DNA of 64,000 nucleotides from Druceiella hillmani (GCA_039881145.1 JAYKKI010000013.1:42303501-42367500); one strand, 5' to 3'; shown: positions 34,601-48,299, counted from the stretch's first letter. Made by a program: numbers and translations. Notes: a model not told the origin generated them from the letters alone.

Positions 34601-35069
34601 TTTTAAAGGAATTGCAAAAGTTCTTGATTGACACATTTTAACGTCTTTACGGCAAAGACAGTTTTTGAGACTTTAGAAATGTTTACGAAAAGAAGAAGCT
34701 AGCTACGAGAAAGTACAATGAGAATGCAGATTGACAAGGATCTTATATGGAAAACATATTTCATACCTTGGAATTTGTGCAAAATTGTATAGTACTGAAG
34801 TATGACGATGCTAATCATTATTTATTGACATAAATACATCATATACATTTAATATTTAGAAATAAATGGATTAATAAGTAAATTATGGATGAAGCAAATA
34901 TGATTTTATAGTTTAATATTAATTTGACATTCGTCTTTAATGGTGATACTTTATGCCGTCACGATATTAAAAAATGGATATGTAGTCGCCACACGAGTTA
35001 GAAGTGAAAATTCTTGTTAAATTGTTCTGTAGGGAAAAAACATACTTACGATTGTACTAACCAGAAGTA

Positions 35070-35706
35070 TACAGTGGATTTCATTTATAATGCATTTGGT
35101 TATAAAGACTTTCCGGTAACAGTAACATAACACTTGTGTCCCTTTAATTTGGAATAAAATTTCTAATGAAATTCGCTCGGATGTATTACCTTTTTATGTA
35201 GTGACGATTTTGGTTATAGAGACTGCTTTTAAGAAGTTTTTTTGCAACAAATTCCTAGAAATCGAATGCAGATGTAACAACTTTTTGAAATTCAATTGGA
35301 CCGACAAAAAAGCTCAGGACATTATCTTTTGTATACATTCACAAATGGTCAGCGAGCATTTGTTTGGTGACTGCTGTTATTTTCTGTTTTGTTGATTGCT
35401 GGTTGCGTAGTTAAGGCAGGGAGTTAGTAATGCAGATCAGTTATAAATAAGCGTTGTTTGTGTAAACTATGCTATGTCTTGTTGAGCAGAAAATAGGGCA
35501 CTGACAACTAGCCAAATACGTACATTTACTATTAAAGACAAAATGGCAAGAAAATATAATGTCAAATTAAAATAAATACATTGTGTATGTCAATTGCATA
35601 TTATTTTGTATCACAGATCCCTATATTCGCATATTATGGCATGTGTGTGTATAGCGTCATAATTTTAAAGGTCCCTTTCTCGCCGTTATAACCGAAGTCC
35701 ACTGTA
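35070..35706. mobile_element. pogo/Tigger-like MITE
   Basis: A 633-bp element (35072-35704) starts CAGTGGATTTCATTTATAA and ends with the inverted TTATAACCGAAGTCCACTG. TA dinucleotides flank it on both sides (35070-35071 and 35705-35706), the target duplication of Tc1/mariner/pogo elements. A subterminal repeat, TTTGGTTATA(A/G)AGAC, occurs near 35097 and 35209. The interior has a 64-codon frame without recognisable homology. Confidence 0.8.
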
Positions 35707-36400
35707 TATTATTATTTGGAAATGTCTGCAACGTACTGTTGTTAATGAAAACATTTATGCTAATCATGTGATTGTGGTTAATGCATAAAGATGATTAATA
35801 AAATTTACTACCTAGAACACAACAAAAACTGAAACAAACTTTTTGCTGGCTCGGCGGAAGAAGACACATCCATCCCTCCCTCGCTCCCTCCACTATCAAC
35901 ACGTTTCACTTCGTTACGTTCTCATTTCTCGACATGAAACCTTAAGCTATAAAGTTAACTGATACTACTAGGAATTGTTAGTTACTTCAATGGCTGTTTT
36001 GAATCATCACATCACGGGAGATTTCGATTTTAATAGAGAAAACAGGTTATCAGAATATTAATTAAAAAAATAGGACTTTTGTCACACAACAGCATGTGTG
36101 CAGACGTAGCCAAACCAAATTCAATCACTCTAAACATCAGTCAACACATGTCAATGTTTGGTCAGAATAGATATAATACAAAAAATTATAAACATGGTAG
36201 TTTCGGTGATGAGCATGGACCTAAGTGATGGTTAATAGGCTACTTGTTATAGCATAGTAGTGCAAACGCACGCTTAGCTGCTGAATTATGTAGTTAAGCC
36301 ATCAGATCGCATTTAGTTAGATTACCGTTACTCTGTACGTATTTACTATGTGGATATTGAAGTATTGTTTCATTATCCGAATCTATCTTAGTCTCTTTTA

Positions 36401-36900
36401 TAGAGATGCAACCAATTACTTTCCGGTATCCGAGCTATCTGGCCATTCTTATTAGTATCCGGTGGCCAAATAATGGATATTTAATTATACAAAAAAATGG
36501 CATTTCAATTGGAGAAACTTACAAATTTAACAATTAAACTCTATCGATGGCAAATTTTGGTGAATAAAACATGTTTTTCAGCATTGTTGGCGTCAATTAT
36601 TAAGCATTTCTTTATATACGAGACCCACTTCTGTGTACAGCCTCTCACTGTACACGCTGCTGCAAGGAAATGAAAGATAAATTTTAGCAAATTTTTTTAG
36701 AATCAGATCCTGTTAGGTGTTTGATGACGACTACTCACAGAGGACGACTTGCATATTTGAACAAACGCTTTTGAAATAATATTCTATCTCATTTGCGATA
36801 GATAGAACTTTCTCCGTACTCTCATTTTGGGTATTGTCTATTGTGACTTCGTCAAAGCTATTCGGGGAGCTATTGGATATTCCAATGGTTATATACTTAT
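36401..36900 (-). pseudogene. hAT transposase C-terminal fragment
   Basis: On the minus strand, near 36590-36680, the frame reads SSVYSERLYTEVG and, after decay, a segment like NAEK...FIHQNL. This is the hAT dimerisation-domain signature (SERLFS...NAE.L.F...N). A stretch at 36401-36480 (TAGAGATGCAACCAATTACT, then TCCGGTATCCG) looks like the terminal sequence of a hAT element, so the element's 3' end faces left. Multiple stops and frameshifts; the rest of the transposase is not recognisable. Upstream (36780-36890) an acidic segment in the same frame fits. Confidence 0.7.
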
Positions 36901-37855
36901 ATGTGGCATTTCAATAAACACACATAAAGCATATAGCCAACTGACTATCCCCAAAATATTCCCAAAATAGCAGTCTTTTCTTCACTGATGCTATTTTTAT
37001 AAAAAAAAATGTAAACATTTTATTAATAAACTGCGCGGTCCAGAAAAAGTCATAAATACTACGTGTTGCGACATAGTCAATTAGCAAATAAACCAAATAC
37101 TCTAGACCCTCCATACCCACACCTCGTCCTGCACGCATTGCGGTGACAGATTGTGACTTGTAACCACTCCTAAAGCACGTTGCACCGAGTATCTGAAGGC
37201 TGATTATTCAGTGCTCCAGCCTGGAAGCTAATTTAATATTTATTTATAAACATTTATGGAACTAATTAGGAGTTATATAAGAAGTCTTCATATTGAGAGC
37301 AAATATTTGCAAGTCTGTGATGGATGTGAGCGATTTGCTTTAGCTTCATAACTGACAATGTTTCATAAAAATGCATTGTAGTGTTCTTGGTTAAACCAGG
37401 TACAGATAATGACAAAAAACTTATTTTTTCTAATAAGTGAATATAAACAACAAGTATATTAAATAAAGAAAGTTGTGTTGAAAAAATGATACAAACAATT
37501 GTATAATTATATTGAAATGGAATAAAGTGAAAAAAACTGAAGTTATAGAATAACTGATATAAAGATCTGTATGTCAGTAGGGGAGGCAAGTGTTATAATA
37601 CTAGGTCGGTACAGTGCTACATTGTTATTTAGTATTGACATTTATCAACATTTTTGATTGTTTGTAGTGAATTTTAAATTATTTGGTAAATATTGTGTAA
37701 AATGACAAAACGTCTTTGCTCTAAACAACATCTAGAGCTAACTAGATTTATATACAGAAAAAGAAAGAAATCAATCATGACAAAAACAGAATAATGTAAA
37801 TTGTTTTGTATAAAAAGTATTAAGAAAATGTCCATCAGAATTTATGTGTCAAAAG

Positions 37856-40216
37856 CAGTGGTGTGCCGTATAATATAGCTGTTAATGAAATATTCTCATT
37901 AAAGCTCTATAATAAATATTATACTATATAACTTGTATGTCAATTTAACTATAATTTGTAATCAAAGTATATCAATATTACATAACGTATCATTGAACAT
38001 AAAAAGTAGTATACTTAAAAGTGATTACTATTCTACATAGACTATACGTCGTCTTTCTTACGTTAAGCGTCATATAGGGCGCCACGTAGAAACGAACATT
38101 CAAAATTGTAATATTTCAAAAAATATTTTGCCCAAGATTCTAAATGTGGTTTCATAATTTCAGCATTGCCGAATAAGGTAATAGAAATTAACATCCCTTG
38201 ATGTGATCTTGATAGGGCGACCATTTTATTCAGTTTTCGAAAATGCCTCTAAATAATAATTGCAAGTCATTTTAATTATTCAATTTTTTCGCATTTTACA
38301 CATTTTGTTCTTTAAATAATTTGCTTCGCTTCGCCTTCCGTTTATCCCTCATTTTCAAATTCTGCAAATAATTTTTAAGACAAGACATATGTCTATAGGT
38401 GTGTATTTCGAAAAGTGTCAACGGTAACGACTTTCTTCGTTTTTAAATTAACATGTAATAAGAAAAATGCTAATTTATCTACAATATTGTGAAAAATAAA
38501 TTCAAAATGACTCTTGTTAAATGCATAAACGATATTACGATTTATTTTATCATATCTGTCAGCCGGAACCACCTGTCGGTAAGAACTGCACAAACTGATT
38601 GGCCGACAAATTTATTAACAGGAATATAATAAAACTTGGTGAATATTTGTATAAAAATGTTAATAATGAATAATATAACATGTAAAAAACGGCATAACTC
38701 AAGTCCGTCATTATAAGTTATTTTAAAATCTAAGAACACAAAGTAATGTTGGTTTATTCCATCGATAGCTATCTCTTAAGTTTCATACCTGAATATTTTT
38801 TTATATAACAGGCAATATGAATATCTCTGTTGACATAGAGAAAGTGTTTAAGCAAGATAATGAATTTTTTTTACTAATAAGAACAATTATAAATATTGTT
38901 AAGCTGCCAACAACCTATAAATTTCATATGTGCGTCTATAACAAAATGAAATATTAGAATTTCTCAGCGTCAGTCCCCTGTTTCTCTGAAGAGGCAAAAA
39001 TATAAATTTGTAAGGTTGTTTTCGAATCAAGGTATTTATGAAATTAAGCACTGAAAATATAATACTTTATTATCAATTAATTTAAAAAATCAATTCAATA
39101 TATAAATTGTCTAATCTGATTTTATAGACCCGTAGCGAGATGTGTCAATCCCCCATCATGTGATGTAAATTCACCTTTATGTATATTGTGTTATTATTAA
39201 TTCATGTAATTTATGGCTTTTTGGTGATTTAAAAAAATTAAAAAAAAATTCATTATCTCTACCACAGACGTAACAAACTAATCCCTTATCTGACTGTTAC
39301 CCTTATATGTTAAAAAAAACGTTTTTCCAATATCGAAACGTGTACCTCCTAAATCTTTTACAAGGTTACTAAAACATAGTTAAATGTGAAATTTCAGGTT
39401 TTTATAATGGTGGGAACCCGTGCTGATTCGTCTTCAAAGTTACGCTTAGAAGTTTGTAAGAAAACATTTTTTAAATTACCGAGTTGTCCTACAAGTGAAT
39501 TATATAGGTAAATAAACGTTAAGCAGCATCGAATTATTTTTATTAAAATAAATTTATGCTATTTTAAAAATTAGCAATCTGTTACGAATACTTCTTTTTT
39601 AAAGTCCTTTTTTGTAGATAAGTTTACTGTCTGCTTGCACGCAACGTAGCAGTAAATGTTTCTGCTCTTTATATACGGTGATCGATCTGTGAAAATCTTG
39701 CATCAGCTTAACTGCCCTTTCTGCAGTGTCATTTACAGTCTTCAAGGATGACACTTTTCTCTAGACTTCCAATAGACTGTATTTTCCTTCCACAAAGAAA
39801 CGCTATCTAGCAAAGACTTTCGTCGATCTTCATTCTTAAAAATAACTTTTGTTCTCTTTTTTAATACAAAGTCATCCAAATATTTTTCTGAAATGAAAGT
39901 TTAACACGTTTTTAAGACAAGATTTCACATTTGTTTAAGACGAGATTTAAAAAACAACATTATTGTAACACAGTATGCACATGCAGCAAGTCAGCACGGG
40001 TTTCCATTTATAGAATAAGTTAAAATTTATTTTGATTGCTTGTTACATCTTAATAAATATAATTAGTAAATTTTTTTAAATTTGAAAAGTAATGGTCACC
40101 CTAATACCCATCGCTAATATTTTGGGCAATGCTACTGATATGACAACTCTATCGGATGATATATTTGACTGTCAGTTTTATTGTAATAAAATGTATGATA
40201 TAATGGCACACCACTG
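37856..40216. mobile_element. hAT-like non-autonomous element (2.36 kb)
   Basis: The left end reads CAGTGGTGTGCCGTATAATA and the right end, in complement, CAGTGGTGTGCCATTATAT. The TIR is 12 bp perfect and about 19 bp imperfect. Flanking octamers GTCAAAAG and ATCAAAGA could be a decayed 8-bp target duplication of nTnnnnAn type, as for hAT. The interior encodes no recognisable transposase and contains another inverted-repeat element. Confidence 0.6.
39396..40013. mobile_element. Nested MITE-like element
   Basis: Inverted ends: TTTTTATAATGGTGGGAACC with CGTGCTGATTCG on the left, and on the right the complement of a TATAAATGGAAACCCGTGCT-type end. About 28 bp of imperfect TIR and about 610 bp total, inside the hAT-like element. 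No coding content. Confidence 0.55.
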
Positions 40217-42900
40217 ATCAAAGATGAAATGATATTGACGGAATTGTGATAAAACTAAAATGTTTAGTTTGTATTTATGTTGTCCGTTTGTCTAAACATT
40301 ATACTTCATAATTCTGTTTTCATGTAGAAAAAAAATTGTCTTTATTAATAAATTTGGAATAGAATCCACAAATATATATATTTATTTGTTAGTTCAGTAA
40401 AATTATATGTTTTTTTAGCATTATTAGGCTAAGCCAATTTTTTTTGACAATATTTTTAAGGTCCATTTCCTGAGTAATTTGCAAAGTCAGAACGTTCTGA
40501 GAGGTTACGCTAAATCGACCATCTTTGTGAAATAATATAAGTCTAATATATTTCATGAAGCGTTGATGCGACAAAATCACAAAGGCTTTTTTTATTAAAT
40601 TTTCTACAATTGCTTTCTTGGACCATTTTCGTACACTGTTTACAAGCGATATAGCACAGTAAAATTTTCAAATGACCACTTACCGAAACTAAAATTTTCA
40701 AACTGCCGTGAACGAAACAATTTACAATTGTTAAATGTGATACCCTAATTAATATATGATGACTTCATCAGAAATAATATGGTGACCATAAAAAAAAAGT
40801 TCACAAAAATTATATAAAAGCTGTTAAATTCGGTCAGTAATTAACCTTAAACTTAATTGTCAAAAAACTGTCTCCAAAAGCTACCAGTATAACACAAATA
40901 AATAGGTTATGTAAACAGGACACTATTACCCACACGTAATGACGAATGTTGTTACGTATTAATTAATAGAAATAACAGACTAACCCAAACGACTATCTCG
41001 AATATGACGTTGACACATTATTTGACACAAAAGATGCACATCAATAAAATTTGCTCCGATTCTAACACGGCATCTATATGAGATAAACCATATCACACTA
41101 AGCGAATCGACTTTCATACTTACATGATAGTCTGTTGGAAATGTTTGCAATAGAATATTATACACCCTCGACACTACTCACGAAGTTACCTCGACGAAGC
41201 GCTCGTCGAAGTTGATCACAGTCCGAAGTATCTGACTACACACTCGTGCAACTTCGCAAGGGGTTCAGTAGCCGTGAGTCGTCCGCACGCACCCACGTAT
41301 CAACAGTACGACATCTATATACAAACTGAAGTACGGTGAGCAGTGTAGGGAGACGCTTCGTGTAACTTCGCGAAGTCCTTTGACTTGGGTGCAAAAAAGT
41401 GACAGCGAATGGGCTGCTTACCCATTATAAAAGAATACTAAGAACGTAAAAGAATAAAACAGAACAGTAGCAATTAGTAGGTGTTGACATTTTGACATAT
41501 AATGTGATTTTAGTGTGACCATAAAAATAGTTTTAGTGTGACCATATTTTTAAAACTGTATATTCACATAATCAAAGATTTGGGTATTAACAAAGCTTGA
41601 ATGGAAATATGTAGATGAAGTGGGAATTTAATTAAGAATTTTGTATTTGAAGAAGTTCTACAAGAAAATAAAAGTTTTAAAAAAATTTCTTAATGAATAT
41701 ATTGCTTTTTGGCATCGTACTTATTGTTGTCTATGGTGGGGCCAAATGTGGCCATGTCCCTTAAAGTTTTTTAATTATTTAACAAACTTCCGATTATACG
41801 ATAGAACGTTAAACTTTTGATGACGATGTAATTATAGAGTTTAAACTCTCTTTAAATAAAGTTTTTATAATTTATGGCGTAGCAGTGACAGGTTTCAAGA
41901 TAATTAGATTCAAAATTTGGGCGAAGTGGGCGTTTTGTGGGGAAATGGTATAAACCTTCAGACTGCGCTGATTTGGTAAATTTGCATGATCTTTGACAGT
42001 GTTGTCAAAAAAATTGATTGCCTAATCATGCGTTACGGGTCTGTATTTTTGGATAGTTTTATTGGACTAAATAAAACAAGAAAAATTAGACAAAAAAAAG
42101 ATTTTCGTGATATATAAAATATTCTATGATTAAAATATAACCTTGAATTGTTGTACACTCTTGAATAAACGTATACGAAACACAAGTGTAATAGAAAATA
42201 TTATTTTTATAATTTTGTTAACAAATGTTTTTTATTTCGTATTTGTCCTTTGCATTAAATATATCGGTCAGCGAGCGTTCGCGAATACGCTGGATATGGA
42301 AATGACATTTGTTGATTTGTGTAATAGTTACTAATCTTAGAAAAATCTGATAGATCAGAATTGTATTTAATGGTTTTTTTTATTTTTATTTAACGAGTTT
42401 TGTTAAGGTATTTATATGATGTCTTTTTGTTTACGCTTCAGTATATATATAGAATGTATAAATACATATATGCATACGTATTATAAATATGACTTACGTT
42501 AAGATTTGACTTGGCGGAAGCCAATTTCTGTCAAAAAAAGTTGTGTCCAAATTCAAAATATAAAAAAATTAATTCTAAGAGTTCAAAAAAATGGATGACA
42601 TGTTCAGTACTAATTAATTTAAACTCATTGATTATCCGATTAACACATTGTATATTTCTATACTGCTCTCGCATTGTAGCCGTAAAGTTGTCAAGGTCGA
42701 TAAAAATATGCAAATTTAAAAAAAAAATTAAAGGCTTTAGACACAGTTACATCGGTTAGACCCCAACTTTGGCTTTTGCGAAAGTGGAACGTAGTGCTTA
42801 GGAACACACGTAACCTCAACATTATTATGATGTAATGTTAGTTATAAATATTAGCGTAATTTTTTGATTAAATAAACAATGATATAATTGATGATAATTT
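40217..42900. other. Intergenic, AT-rich; small GC-richer segment
   Basis: No gene recognised. At 41175-41400 there is a GC-richer segment with several CTTCGCGAAG- and CGACGA-type inverted words (for example TCGACGA / TCGTCGA at 41191-41209), perhaps a decayed transposon. A TGTGACCATA box is repeated at about 41513 and 41535. The rest has only short, composition-driven open frames. Confidence 0.35.
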
Positions 42901-42971
42901 TTTGAATTTTTTTTAATTATATTTATAACTATTTTTTTTATTTTTACATTATTTGGCTATCTTTATCACAG

Positions 42972-43346
42972 ATGTATAACATGATGGGGTGTATTTTAAG
43001 TTTCCTTACCACTAGAAATGCTAAAAACGCTGTTCAACCATCCATACGTCACATACTTTTAAAAAATGGGAGCATACCATGGAACACCCAAGAACTCCAA
43101 GATTTTCATTTTGAAATTGTGAAACGAACATCAGACCAAGACAAAATGTGGCACTTTAGTAGAGTCATGGGGGGGGGGTCACTTTCATCGTCAACAGCCT
43201 ATGTCAGCCTACTGCTGGAAACGACCTCCTCAAAGCACATATCATTGAAGGTAATATCTATAATTGCAACACTAGGTAGGCAGATTGGTGATCGCAGTAC
43301 GTATCTTCTCTCACAATTTGTGCTGCCATCTGTCACTGGTCTGTAG
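42972..43346 (+). other. 124-codon open frame, unrecognised
   Basis: An uninterrupted frame begins MYNMMGCILSFLTTRN and contains TSDQDKMWHFSRVMGGG encoded around a nine-base G run. I recognise no domain. It lies about 1.1 kb before Mutator-like transposase debris and could be a fragment of the same or another transposon. Coding status is doubtful. Confidence 0.25.
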
Positions 43347-44399
43347 AATTCAGTTACGTGACTCTAAACATCACTCCAGTTCCCTTCTACAAACAACCAA
43401 GGTTTGAACCTCGCAGTGTGCCATGTCGTCAAGGGTGTAAGCCTTGTGATCAACGCAACACATCAGGGCACCGACAGCTATTTTACAGGTTGAAAAAGTA
43501 GATTTTTTATACATAATGCAAGTGCACTCACGAATATGGGTATAACATTTTATATTGAATATTGTCAAAATGGAAAACTTGTGGCTTTACAAGCAGGAAC
43601 AGGTAGAGCGATCGGGTTAGGGCACTTGGGCGGACTGCTCCGACCAAGTGTTTATTGTATTTAGGAAATTGCAGACTCCATAATTTTGTCAAGTTTATTG
43701 TATTTGTAGTGATAAAATTTGTATTTAGTTTAGGGAATAGCTGCCGTAGATAATTAGTCATAAGAAAATGTTTATACGTTAAACTTTAGCTTTAAAATAT
43801 TATATATATTTTTCCAAAAAATCGAACTGATGGATCAGAACTATAGTAAACTCTGGGGCAGAGCCTTAGTAAGATGGAAGAAAAACCTAATCTCTTAAAT
43901 AGATATGAAACAGTAAATGGTGAAATATCACGTTATATTTGGAGGGGGAAACCACGAAATGTATTTGACGTTGACATAAATCTATTGATAATTATATAAA
44001 TCTTAAATTATCATAATAATTATATAAAGATATAATATAAATCTATTGAATATTATCGAATTTTAAATTTCTCAATATTTACGGCTTTGGATCTTCTCCG
44101 TATTTACAGTTTGTATTGAAACCAATTGATTAGTGACGTAACTTTTTCTTAACATAGTGTATAGCCTTTCTTTCTAGGGCAAAAGGCTGGATTGCATGGT
44201 CCTTATCATTCGGTAGACATGAAAATAAGAGATATAATTTTTTATGAATGTCAATATCTTTTGTTTGCAGGTGACAAAAAAGATATAGAAAAAAAAATTA
44301 AATTGAAGTCAAATTAAAATTATTACAATTATTTTGTTTTATTAAACTTTATACCATTATTTTGTTTTATTAAAATTTTATCTATGCATTTATGAATAT

Positions 44400-45420
44400 G
44401 TCAAAACCTATTTTTCACAGGTCCTAATTACGCAAGTTACAAAAAAGTCACAGTCTGTTATTTTCCCTTTTCTGTTGTTGCTAAAGAAGAAATTACTACA
44501 ATGCAACAATGCTTAGGTAGAGAAGATATGGCTAGTGATGAACACGTGGCTAGTGATGGGAATTGGAAGAAAAGGATATTCAAGTCTTCGAATAGAACTG
44601 CATCATTAATAGATCTTTATACAGGTGAAATTATGGATATCTTGACATCCAGTTTTGTCTATAATGTGAATGTATGGTTCCATCTAAAAGCACTGTGGAG
44701 TATAAGAAATAGTATGAACAACATTTAAAGAATTGTAAAATCAACCGCATCAGTAAGAAATAGTTATGCAAAGCCAAATATATTTACATACGAAGGTGAA
44801 GGTGATAATGATGTATTAGTAGTGAAAAAACGCATACCAATCATGGCGGAAGAAATAATGCACAGTCGTTTCCCTGGGAAATTCTATAAAATACGTTGGA
44901 GGAAAAGAAAGATGAAATGATAAGTTAGTAAGGTATTTTCTAGTTATTATGACCACGCTAATTTTATAAAACCTAACAATATCTATAAAACGCACGATGA
45001 CATTTGGGCGACATTGTACCACAGAACTTTGACACCAAGAATTTCTCGACATTACTTGTGCTCAGAAGACACAGAGTTCTGGTTCTAATTTCAACGTGCT
45101 TTGGACTACATGCAGTCTGGAATCATTCGTCGATAAATCACCAATACCTGAAGATATTGCTGAAGTTAGTATCCCCATATAAGAAGATTTGTCAAAATAT
45201 AAATTTATTGAAGAGATGCACAGTCGGTTTACGATACTCAATATTTAATGCTTCAATTCTTTAGTAGGGCAATTAGCACCTAAGTCAACTTCTGGTGGAG
45301 CTTTCGTTGTTTGAATAGCGCTTTATTTAGCTACGATCTCAGTGAAGGTACAAAGGGCCTCCGAGAAATATTACAAAAACTACAAATCAAAATTGGTCGC
45401 AATCTGCATTGAATGCAAAG
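44400..45420 (+). pseudogene. Mutator-like transposase pseudogene
   Basis: Broken pieces of one transposase in order. The first reads SDGNWKKRIFKSSNRTASL with DLYTGEIMDILTSSF (44545-44660; family pattern SDGSWKKRG...TGKV.D...SS.C). A frameshifted YEQHLKNCKIN (about 44715-44745; family EW..H...C..NH) and an EGEGDND block (about 44795) follow. Next is DIWATLYHRTLTP with HYLCSEDTEFW (45000-45080; family WAT..H.S......H..CP...DSWC). These are hallmarks of the Mutator-like transposase family widespread in insects. Several stops and frame changes make it non-functional. TIRs not found. Confidence 0.72.
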
Positions 45421-45929
45421 CAAATGTTGTACTGATGCCTGAGTAAGCATTTCACTACAAAAGAGCGATCACATGTTCAAAAATGTCGAAACCTTGACAG
45501 ATCCCAATGATAATGATGAGGAGGAACCTTCTCATTGATGGAATTGATGATGTGGAAGAAAATAAAATAAATTGAAAGGCAATTATATGTGAAATTGTAG
45601 ATTAAATGTCTATCGTGTTTTCCAACCTGGTCGACACACAAACCCACCACGATTTTTATGAAAATATTAGTTGCGACTAATCTAATTATTTGCATATATT
45701 TATTTATTGCAATCTAATTATTTGCATATTACACTATCATATCATATCCCTATGTGAATGTAGCAGTGTTCATGCAGCTCTTGATGATAGACCTTCAAGG
45801 ATGGAAAAGCTCCATACATAATAGAAAATTTGTTTCACATACATTTTTTGCAGCTTTCAAAATTGCTATTTCATAGTCAACCGATGTTCTCCCGGGGCTA
45901 CATTAATAAAAAATCGGGGCGTGGTCGGG

Positions 45930-46415
45930 GGCATGGCCGTGTGTTTTACGTGAATACGTGTAAGCATATGGTATTTTATAGGTATCAATGGATTATTCTT
46001 GAGAAGCTCTTTCCAACCGTATACGATTTTTTTTATTCTAACATCTTATTATATTCACTGTCACTACTTTAAACTAATGTTTTATATACAACCGATAGAT
46101 TTTGACGACAGCTGACGATTAAAACTTAAACGAACATCGTAGCTTTTCCGAATCAAAAGTGATACTAATTGCAAATCTCGATACGCAGCAAAATAACCTC
46201 AAAATGGCGGCGCTTCCCCCTCCGCCGCGCGCGATGCGTCACTGTTCTCGGTTATTGTAATGAATTCTTTGATCCTTTAGCTATCCAGTGGTACAATTTA
46301 ATATTTGATGTAGAGGATAGATTCGAAACTGCAACGCCAAACTGTATCCCCCGATTTTGTTATCATTAGGTTTTATGGATTGCCCCCGTATGGTAGCAAA
46401 TTTAAAGACAAAAAT
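45930..46415 (-). mobile_element. Dispersed element, copy B (see 27.5 kb)
   Basis: Matches 27506-28135 in the blocks GGCCGTGTGTTTTACGTGAA, TTCTTGAGAAGCTCTTTCCA, AATGGCGGCGCTTCCCCCTC and TGTATCCCCCGATTTTGTTA. The ORF part seen in copy A is deleted. It lies 0.5 kb right of the Mutator-like debris and may be from the same insertion, though that is unproven. Confidence 0.65.
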
Positions 46416-46599
46416 TAAAAAAAAGAGAATTTTAAGAATCATCAATTATTTTAATTCGTTGGCTGAACCGTCAAATTTCTGAAATATTTAGTAAGACTAA
46501 AAGGAAAAGGGGTGTTAGCTATCGCAGTTTCTGATTGTTGAACAAAAACGAAACTTATTATATCGAAATCTACAAAATATTGGAAAAAATGAATCATGT

Positions 46600-46960
46600 C
46601 GGAATTTGGTGAACCGTTCTGGAGATGAACAATGAAACTCGTTATCGGATGGTAGTAAATCAAACGTAATTCAAGATATTTACTACTGGTAGTTTTTACT
46701 TTGCAAAACAACTGCACCATCGACCAGGTCAGTGTGTGATGATGAGTTCTGAAGATGAATAATGTAACTCCTTAACGGATGGTAGTAAATCGATTGTGAT
46801 TCAATATAAATGCTACTGGTTAGTTGTTACTTTAGTAATTACTTTGCAAAATCTGATATAGAATTTTGGATATGGAAAACGGAACTCCTCAAATGGTAGT
46901 TTTTAATTTGTAAAATTTGATAATGAACTCCGGATATAGAGAACCGAACTTCTCACCGGC
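46600..46960. repeat. Imperfect short tandem duplications
   Basis: A GATGGTAGTAAATC box followed by a TGATTCAA/TAATTCAA and TACTACTGGT or GCTACTGGT stretch occurs at about 46650 and 46778. Related AACTCCT(C/T)A.ATGGTAG words follow to 46960. No coding content. Confidence 0.5.
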
Positions 46961-47149
46961 TAACAGCTAACCACTGCTACTACCGCTTCATTTCTATGTT
47001 ATGTTGATAATCAACTTTAGGCAAGGAGGAAACTATCTACATACTAGCTTTTACCCGTGACTTTTAATAAATATCCAATATTCTAAGAAAAAAAATTATT
47101 GTCATGATTAATATTAATATGTTTATCACTAAAAATTCTAAAATAAATT

Positions 47150-47510
47150 ATCTTAAAAAACCGATTTCAAAAAGGTACCTACTTATTTGCAATAGATAAC
47201 TAAGTTATTTATTTTTGAAGTCGGTGTCAGCACTGTCAACCAACTTAAACAAATTTATAACGCAAATTTAAAACTTTAACTGCTAATGCACTCACAATAC
47301 GAAATAGATTGGACGTATTTATAATATAAAATGTTGTTTTTGTTTTAATTGATCGGCGGTACTGGTACCGCCTTCAAAAATAAGTAACTTAGTTATTTAT
47401 TGCAAATAGTAGGTACCTATTTTGAGTTAAATATTTTTTACTTTTTAGTATCTTCTTGTTTTGAAGACGGTTTTTTAAAACATATTTTATTTGCGTGTCA
47501 TTAAGTTCAA
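47150..47510. mobile_element. Inverted-repeat element (MITE-like)
   Basis: The left arm (about 47155-47240) has AAAAACCGATTTCAAAAAGG, TACCTACT, ATTTGCAATAGATAACTAAG and TATTTTTGAAG. The right arm (about 47360-47500) is the inverted counterpart, ending GAAGACGGTTTTTTAAAA. Arms are interrupted by an indel near the right end. The AAACCGACTTCAAAA-type end is common in lepidopteran repeats (familiarity, not checked). Confidence 0.65.
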
Positions 47511-48299
47511 AAATTCGTGAATTTTTCCACTTTTTCACGTATGAAATGAAATAGAAAATATCCAAAGGCTTATAATTATATTTTATTGTGGGTTTTTTTA
47601 TTTAAGACTAATTACTACAGTGACATTTTCTATTATTCAATATATGATGCCGAATTATTTTAAAGATAGTTGAGAGGTGGCTTTAAGCCAGTATACGCGA
47701 ATGGAAACAACACATTTCTTATTTGTCACCCTTACAATGTCGGTTTATTGAGATAGTTTGTCATGATTCATTAAAAGGACATAGTTGTATTCTATGAGAC
47801 GTTAGTTTACAACAGGCTAGCTCTAAAATAACTGGACCTATATTTATTGTATTTATCATTGGTACTCGACTCGATTATTTAAATTAAAGAGATCTTAATG
47901 TGTATACTTTTATACTACACGCATTTTAGAAAGAACGGAGGAAGCAAGCGCGTCAGCAGCTTTAGAAAATATTAAAAAACTCACTTTTTTGTATTTAAAT
48001 TCCTATTGACGAAAAATATGACATTTAGTGCTCATATTTTGAAACCGTGTCTTTAATTTATAGGAAGAAACCAATTAGACCAACCAAAGTTCATATCAAA
48101 TAGCAAAAGAATAGTGGACACTAAAGTCACGAGTTATTGCTACCTAGATAAAGTCGCAAAAAATAAAATCATCATATCCTTAGTTAGCTGCCCTGTCAAT
48201 GGCTTAAACACTAATTAACTCGGTAATAAACTAATATCTGTTATTCTTGTATCAACGTAATTTTAATAATATAAAATAAATGAAACTGGCTAATTTTAT

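Noticed and set aside
40775..41545. Possible element with ATATGGT(G/C)AC ends
   Set aside because: Only about 9-10 bp of inverted similarity, low-complexity neighbours and no target duplication.
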